From Gammaproteobacteria bacterium (GTDB lineage: Bacteria; Pseudomonadota; Gammaproteobacteria; Chromatiales; Chromatiaceae): a DNA stretch of 32,095 nt. The DNA lies in NCBI GenBank assembly GCA_009928645.1, contig SACH01000034.1, forward strand, positions 1-32,095. The letters run 5' to 3'. Positions 28,224 through 32,095 of this stretch are shown here, piece by piece; position 1 is the stretch's first letter; every line of letters starts with the position of its first letter. The position numbers and the translations under genes are program-made. The notes below the pieces were generated by a model that searched no databases, was not told where the DNA came from, and saw only the letters and a list, made by a program, of their open reading frames with translations.

Positions 28224-28796
28224 TCAGGGCTGGATGTGAATGGGCGTTCCATCCTTGACGGCCTGCCAGATTTCATCCATCTCGTGATTCTTGACGGCGA
28301 TGCAGCCGTTGGTCCAGTCGATGCGATCATATTCGGCCTGCACGGCCGGTGATTTGATGTAGTTCGGCCGGCCATGGATCATGATCATGCCGCCCGGTTG
28401 GTAGCCGGCCTCTTGGGCGCGCAACCGGTCATCGACGTTGGGATAAGAAACGTGGATCGACTTGTAGAACTGGCTACGGTGGTTACGCCAGTCCAAAACG
28501 TACTTACCTTCCGGGGTCCGTTGGTCACCCTCCCGGTACTTGTGGCCGGTCGGGTCCTTGCCCAAGGCGACCCGATACTCACGTACCACCTTACCATCCT
28601 TGATCAGCCGCAACTTGCGATCCGACTTATCGACCACGACCTCGTCAGCGGCGGTCAGTTTGGAGGGGGAGCTATCTTTGGTGGTGGAGCAACCCGCCAG
28701 CCAACCGGCCAAACAGAGCGCGGCGCAGAGAATGACACCCGCCTTGGCACCGGCCATGGCAGGAGAAAAGGGATCATGTCTACAGAGTGGATTCAT
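28224..28796 (-). CDS. L,D-transpeptidase (YkuD domain) lipoprotein, second copy
   Basis: 190 residues from the chosen ATG. A hydrophobic stretch ending LAGWLAGC is a good lipobox, followed by STTKDSSPSKL, so this is an exported lipoprotein. The YkuD domain starts at about DEVVVDKSDRKLRLIKDGKVVREYRVALG and ends with the catalytic block IMIHGRPN...DWTNGCIAV, where His and Cys are in the expected places (TNGC instead of SHGC). It resembles the YafK-like branch, which includes enzymes that process lipoprotein-peptidoglycan links. It differs strongly from the L,D-transpeptidase at 428-1003, so it is not a recent duplicate. The start at 28796 is one of two plausible ATGs; the other, at 28757, gives a shorter n-region. 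Neither has a strong ribosome site. Confidence 0.87.
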   Translation of the reverse strand: MNPLCRHDPFSPAMAGAKAGVILCAALCLAGWLAGCSTTKDSSPSKLTAADEVVVDKSDRKLRLIKDGKVVREYRVALGKDPTGHKYREGDQRTPEGKYVLDWRNHRSQFYKSIHVSYPNVDDRLRAQEAGYQPGGMIMIHGRPNYIKSPAVQAEYDRIDWTNGCIAVKNHEMDEIWQAVKDGTPIHIQP

Positions 28797-29048
28797 GCCG
28801 TCTACCAACCCAACAACTAGCAACAAACACTCAAAGTAAACGACGGCAGGTTTTCCCCGTCAAGTGGTTACGGCCAGCTTGGCATCCGGGCCGGGGGGCA
28901 TTGTTTCCAGCTTATTGAACTTAAATAAGAATCCCGGTTTTGGGTCGGGTGAGGGAGGAGCGGAAAAGCGGCCCAGGGTTTGGCGAGGGGGCTAAGCGCA
29001 TCCCGATCCCCGGCGGGGATCAGGCATGGGAATTCCGCGGTCCCGCTA

Positions 29049-29225
29049 TCAGAGATAACGCAGGGACGAATCGCGGTCGTGGTTGGCCGGCTGAATCTGC
29101 GGCTCGGTCAGTTCCATGGCGGCAGGACGGGCTCCCTCGGCCGCTAGACGTTCCTGCTCGTTCAGGATCATGGTGGACGAGACGCTACCCACAGTGATGG
29201 TGATGGCCGTGAGAACGCTGAACAT
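29049..29225 (-). CDS. Small 58-residue protein with N-terminal hydrophobic segment
   Basis: Reads MFSVLTAITITVGSVSSTMI and continues as a hydrophilic tail rich in Glu, Gln, Asp and Arg, ending RDSSLRYL. The start has an excellent ribosome site (GGGAGGAAG, ending five bases before the ATG). A near-consensus sigma-70 promoter is placed just upstream (plus 29264-29291), giving a leader of about 30 bases. The hydrophobic first 20 residues may be a membrane anchor or an uncleaved signal. No family is recognised. The promoter and ribosome site make it the best-supported unannotatable small gene in the window. It lies between lgt and the lipoprotein L,D-transpeptidase gene on the same strand, so an envelope role is possible. 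Confidence 0.68.
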   Translation of the reverse strand: MFSVLTAITITVGSVSSTMILNEQERLAAEGARPAAMELTEPQIQPANHDRDSSLRYL

Positions 29226-29263
29226 GCGGGCTTCCTCCCGAAAACATTGGTTCTGTGCTTTTC

Positions 29264-29291
29264 ATTATATAAGCGTTTACTAATTTATCAA
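29264..29291 (-). promoter_or_regulatory. Near-consensus sigma-70 promoter of the 58-residue gene
   Basis: On the minus strand TTGATA (plus 29286-29291) and TATAAT (plus 29264-29269) are spaced 16 bp. The -10 is perfect and the -35 has five of six bases. The surroundings are strongly AT-rich in this GC-rich genome. It is the best promoter by eye in the window and points at the ATG at 29225. Confidence 0.75.
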
Positions 29292-29325
29292 CCCACCGAG
29301 ACACCCCTCCTGGTCCGGACGGGGT

Positions 29326-30156
29326 TCAGGCGGCGGGAGGGCGGCGATATGCCAGCATGAGCAGCAGGCCGCCCGCCAGGATCATGGGCAGGCTGAGGAG
29401 TTGGCCCATGGTGAGCCAGTCGAAGGCCAGGTAGCCGAGGTGGCTGTCCGGCACCCGCACCAGTTCCACCAGGCTACGGAAGACGCCGTAGCCGACCAGG
29501 AAGAGTCCGGAAACGGCCATGGTCGGCCGCGGGCGGCTGGAGAAGAGCCAGAGGATGACGAACAGCGCCAAGCCCTCCAGGGCGGCCTCATAGAGTTGGG
29601 AGGGGTGCAGGGCCTGGCTCCACTCGGCACCCGGCGGCAGGTCCCGGCAATAGGCGGGAAAGCGCTCACAGGATAGGTGCAGGCCCCAGGCGACATCCGT
29701 GGCCCGGCCCCAGAGCTCGCCATTGATGAAGTTGCCGATGCGCCCGGCCAGCAGTCCCAGGGGCACCAGCGGGGCGATGAAGTCGGTCACCTGAAAGAAG
29801 GTCCGGCCCAGTTTTTTGCCAAACCAGGCCATGGCGACCAGAACGCCGATGAGGCCGCCATGGAAAGACATGCCCCCCTCCCAGACCCGGAACAGGTTCA
29901 GGGGGTTGGCGAGGATCTGGTCGAAGCCATAGAACAGCATGTAGCCCAGCCGCCCACCAAGGATGACGCCGATCACCCCATAAAAGAGTAGGTCGTCCAC
30001 CTGCGGGGCGGTCCAGCCCGAGCCGGGTCGACTGGCGCGGTACCGGCCCAGGGCCCAAAAGGCGCCAAAGCCGATCAGGTACATGAGGCCGTACCAGTGG
30101 ATCTTGAGGGGCCCCAGGGCCAGGGCGACGGGGTCGAGATCGGGATAGGTCAGCAT
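29326..30156 (-). CDS. lgt: Prolipoprotein diacylglyceryl transferase Lgt
   Basis: 276 residues, the inner-membrane enzyme that moves diacylglycerol from phosphatidylglycerol to the lipobox cysteine of prolipoproteins. Family signatures: [59 protein letters not shown] (the Lgt signature) and [17 protein letters not shown]. Seven hydrophobic segments fit the known topology. The start at 30156 ([15 protein letters not shown]) lines up with the E. coli N-terminus; an ATG three codons earlier (30165) is equally possible, and neither has a clear ribosome site. thyA, its usual neighbour, is absent from the window. The nearby lipoprotein L,D-transpeptidases are expected substrates. Confidence 0.95.
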   Translation of the reverse strand: MLTYPDLDPVALALGPLKIHWYGLMYLIGFGAFWALGRYRASRPGSGWTAPQVDDLLFYGVIGVILGGRLGYMLFYGFDQILANPLNLFRVWEGGMSFHGGLIGVLVAMAWFGKKLGRTFFQVTDFIAPLVPLGLLAGRIGNFINGELWGRATDVAWGLHLSCERFPAYCRDLPPGAEWSQALHPSQLYEAALEGLALFVILWLFSSRPRPTMAVSGLFLVGYGVFRSLVELVRVPDSHLGYLAFDWLTMGQLLSLPMILAGGLLLMLAYRRPPAA

Positions 30157-30353
30157 GGGAGGCATTTTAGCGCAGCCTGGGGGGTGGGGGGGATGCTGGT
30201 AAGCCATCTGAAGCCATCTGAATGACTTGACGAGATTCCCTTGGGCCAATAGGTTACACGAGACGCCCCGGGGGTCAGGTTAGGCATGGGTCCAACCCAT
30301 CCCACCCGTGTCCGATTTCCAATCGTCAGGCTCTTTCCAATCGAGTTGCTGTT

Positions 30354-30863
30354 ATGCCCATGGAAGCCAAAGGTCGCGACCTCTTCATCGTCGATAACAG
30401 TGTCGCCGGCTGGACGGGGATCCTCGAGAAGGCATTCCAGCGTAAGAACCCCCTGTTCACCCTGCCCATGTACTACCCCCTGGCCTGGTACAAGGGTCCA
30501 GACAAGACCATCGATCCCTTTGAGCAGAACCGGCAGAAGCAGGTCGTCGGGCTGATTCGCACCAACTTCCTGAAGCGTTTTGAAAGCTCCGTGGCCGCCT
30601 TCGAGATGTCCTGCGATCGACTGTTAAAAAAGCTCATTGCCTTCGTCCAGGTCCATAGCGCCAGCGAGGCCGAGAAGAAGCGCCTGGAGCGCTGGAAGAC
30701 CCAGAACGCCGAGATCCTCGGCTACGCTGTCCAGCGCCATCTTGACTTCTTCGTCGTCGCCCTGAACGAGACCATCCGCCTGATGCAGGGGATCGACGCC
30801 GTCATCGACGAACACGGCGGCTGGCCAGGGGCCTTCGCCCAGACCTCCAGCGATCAAGCATAG
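30354..30863 (+). pseudogene. Relic of a large SNF2-type helicase with an in-frame internal deletion
   Basis: 169 codons, uninterrupted. The first ~20 residues (GRDLFIVDNSVAGW) look like the N-terminus of large SNF2/DEAD-type helicases with a phospholipase-D-like domain, where FIVDNS...W precedes a long catalytic region. From about residue 26 the sequence jumps to a segment like the C-terminal part of the same proteins (TLPMYYPLAWYKG, DPFEQNRQKQVVGLIRTNFLKRFESS). All helicase motifs between are missing. I interpret it as a big deletion that happened to keep the frame. It could be expressed, but it cannot be a helicase. Such helicases are common in defence islands, which fits the MNT/HEPN pair 13 bp downstream. 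The identification is from remembered motif pattern, not a search. Confidence 0.6.
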
Positions 30864-30876
30864 CGGTCCGCCGCCG

Positions 30877-31188
30877 ATGATCACCCAACCCCAGATCGCC
30901 GCCGCCGTGGAGCGGCTCGCGCAAGCGGCCCAGCCCGAGCGCATCCTCGTCTTCGGCTCCCACGCCCGCGGGGAGGCACGGGAGGAGTCCGATCTCGACC
31001 TGCTGGTTATCGAGACCGAGGTCCCGGATCGCGCCGCGGAGATGGTGCGCCTGCGGCGCTTGCTGCGTCCGCTGCGCATCCCGGTCGATATCCTGGTGTA
31101 TTCCCGCGCCGAGGTGGAGCGCTGGGGCAACCAGCCAGGCTGCGCCCTGTTTTGGGCGCTGCGGGAGGGGAGGGTCGTCTATGGCTGA
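30877..31188 (+). CDS. MNT-type nucleotidyltransferase (antitoxin of MNT/HEPN pair)
   Basis: 103 residues, a minimal nucleotidyltransferase. The signature GSX10DXD is exact: GS at 27-28 (VFGSHARG) and D39/D41 (ESDLDLLV). In characterised MntA/HepT systems this protein inactivates the HEPN toxin by transferring AMP to it. The rest (MVRLRRLLRPLRIPVDILVYSRAEVERW) fits the family. It overlaps the next gene by 8 bp (31181-31188), so the pair is translated together. The ATG at 30877 lies 13 bp after the helicase relic. No strong ribosome site is visible, so it may depend on read-through from upstream. Confidence 0.86.
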   Translation: MITQPQIAAAVERLAQAAQPERILVFGSHARGEAREESDLDLLVIETEVPDRAAEMVRLRRLLRPLRIPVDILVYSRAEVERWGNQPGCALFWALREGRVVYG

Positions 31189-31594
31189 GCGGACTTTGGC
31201 GGAGACATTGCTGTTGGCCGCGAAGCGGGATGAGCAGGCGTTTCGTAAGCTTGCGGAGGATCCGACGTTGCATGACTCCCTGGCGGGCTTCCATGCCCAG
31301 CAAGCGATCGAGAAGGCCTTGAAGGCGGTGCTGGCCCAGGCGGGGATCGAGTTCCGCCGCACCCATGACATCGCGGAGCTGTTGGACCGCTTGGAGGATT
31401 CCGGCTTACCCGCACCGCCTTACGCCGATCGCCTGGACGAACTCAACCCCTACGCGGTGGAGGTGCGCTATGGCATGATCGAGCCTACTGGATTGAACAG
31501 AACCGCAACTGCCCGCTGGGTTCGGGAGGCCATCATCTGGTCCAGCGCCTACGTCAAAGCTGCCCAGCGTTCCCCATCGCCGGGCGACCGATGA
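31181..31594 (+). CDS. HEPN-domain protein (toxin partner of the MNT protein)
   Basis: 137 residues, a HEPN fold (PF05168 kind): KRDEQAFRKLAE, then SLAGFHAQQAIEKALKAVLAQAGIEFRRTHDIAELLDRL, typical of HEPN proteins that pair with MNT. The RNase motif RX4HXY of the HepT branch is not visible; the conserved feature here is RRTHDI. Toxicity is therefore plausible but unproven. A very strong ribosome site (GGAGGGGAGGG) precedes the ATG, stronger than that of the MNT gene. The 8-bp overlap with the MNT gene is the usual arrangement. The pair follows a helicase relic and precedes a pirin remnant, in what looks like a small accessory island between lgt and uvrB. Confidence 0.82.
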   Translation: MAERTLAETLLLAAKRDEQAFRKLAEDPTLHDSLAGFHAQQAIEKALKAVLAQAGIEFRRTHDIAELLDRLEDSGLPAPPYADRLDELNPYAVEVRYGMIEPTGLNRTATARWVREAIIWSSAYVKAAQRSPSPGDR

Positions 31595-31641
31595 TGCCAG
31601 TGCCACGGACTGGGCGGCGGAACGGGTCGAGGTGGAGCAAA

Positions 31642-31742
31642 GGCATCGTGGGTCACGGCCCCTTCATCATGTATACCCGCAGGAGATCAGCCAGGCGATC
31701 CACGACTACAACAGCGGCAAGTTCGGGCGGATCGCCCATTAG
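31642..31742 (+). pseudogene. Frameshifted C-terminal remnant of a pirin-family protein
   Basis: Two adjacent frames join to a typical pirin ending. GIVGHGPFIM (31642-31671) is followed, after a one-base deletion near 31672-31679, by PQEISQAIHDYNSGKFG (from 31677) and a stop at 31740-31742. Pirins usually end in xGPFVMNTxxEIxQAxxDYxxGxFG. No upstream part of the gene is visible. The rest of the 303-bp gap before uvrB (31743-31897) shows nothing recognisable. Confidence 0.55.
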
Positions 31743-31897
31743 CAGAGACCAGACGCCAACCAGGGCTGGCATGAATAGCGGGTGTAGGCCAACGCAAACG
31801 CCGCCGTGAGGCGCTGAGCGACCAGTCGGGCAGCCCCTCGTTCATGACTCGGCCTCTCTGGCGTTGCTTTCCCTCGTACCCAAGCCCCGCCGGTGCT

Positions 31898-32095
31898 TCA
31901 GGCCGCCAGTCCCTTGGTCTGCAACGCCTTGATCCTGTCCCGCACCGCCGCCGCCTTCTCAAACTCCAGGTCCTTGGCGTGCTGGTACATCTCCTTCTCC
32001 AGGGCCTTGATCTTGCGCGCCATTTGCGCCGGGGTCAGGCCGGCGTACTCGGCGGTCTCCTCCGCCACCCGGGCGTATTCCTTGGCCGACTTGGG
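31898..32095 (-). CDS. uvrB: UvrB C-terminus (UVR domain), partial
   Basis: The last 65 codons of a gene that runs off the right edge. The reading PKSAKEYARVAEETAEYAGL, then TPAQMARKIKALEKEMYQ, then HAKDLEFEKAAAVRDRI is the UVR motif at the end of UvrB, the damage-verifying subunit of nucleotide excision repair, through which it contacts UvrC. The match to the usual KxIxxLEKxMYxxAxxLEFExAAxxRD pattern is close. UvrC also contains a UVR motif, but internally; here the protein ends just after it (LQTKGLAA), which points to UvrB. No terminator with a T-tract is seen after the stop. Confidence 0.9.
   Translation of the reverse strand, partial: PKSAKEYARVAEETAEYAGLTPAQMARKIKALEKEMYQHAKDLEFEKAAAVRDRIKALQTKGLAA

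Noticed and set aside
29005-29021. GATCCCC-GGC-GGGGATC hairpin as a terminator for the 58-residue gene
   Set aside because: The stem is perfect but no T-run follows on the minus strand; kept only as an observation.
28940-29197. 85-codon plus-strand frame opposite the 58-residue gene
   Set aside because: Composition is Arg/Gly/Pro-rich and it lacks a ribosome site, whereas the minus strand has a strong promoter and ribosome site.
30198-30217. Two copies of AAGCCATCTG upstream of lgt
   Set aside because: A 10-base duplication alone is too short to assign as an operator or element.

Overview
GC-rich chromosomal DNA, most probably from a gammaproteobacterium close to the purple sulfur bacteria (Chromatiales). 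The evidence is the anaerobic ubiquinone genes ubiU-ubiV-ubiT, the Enterobacteria-like order maf-rng-yhdP-nitrilase-tldD, and a hemerythrin-linked c-di-GMP protein. The lineage is inferred from gene content; no rRNA is present. Most of the window is core chromosome, and the two ends look accessory.

Layout. 1-427: poorly coding DNA with a decayed HTH-like remnant. 428-1003 (-): L,D-transpeptidase lipoprotein, divergent from ubiU-ubiV-ubiT (1220-4264, +), which has an FNR-like box about 41.5 bp before a predicted start of transcription. 4466-11300 (-): metH, then a hemerythrin-PAS-GGDEF-EAL protein, then a small ion channel, all co-directional. 11719-18782 (+): a small conserved-looking protein, rlmH, maf, rng and yhdP. 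19139-28037 (+): nitrilase-family amidase, tldD, a PH/GRAM-like protein behind a structured leader, a periplasmic Cache protein, pmbA (tldE), and a second divergent TldD/TldE pair with overlapping genes. 28224-30156 (-): a second L,D-transpeptidase lipoprotein, a 58-residue gene with a near-consensus sigma-70 promoter, and lgt. 30354-31742 (+): a relic of a large helicase with an internal deletion, an MNT/HEPN toxin-antitoxin pair and a pirin remnant. The window ends in the 3' end of uvrB (-).

The most unusual signal is structural. Two copies of a 100-bp palindromic element (2297-2396 and, inverted, 24858-24957) share 24-bp arms, an inner 8-bp hairpin and a conserved unpaired segment. They differ by compensatory changes, which suggests selection on the fold. 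Separately, several conserved housekeeping proteins carry in-frame low-complexity or repeat-derived inserts: UbiT, MetH, YhdP and the second TldE. Short tandem repeats also sit next to rlmH, yhdP and the nitrilase gene. The genome seems tolerant of, or prone to, small repeat expansion.

Functionally the window covers anaerobic quinone synthesis, cobalamin-dependent methionine synthesis, c-di-GMP signalling linked to oxygen or iron, RNA maturation, envelope building (Lgt, YhdP, two L,D-transpeptidases) and two TldD/TldE peptidase pairs. No tRNA, rRNA, CRISPR array or intact insertion sequence was seen.
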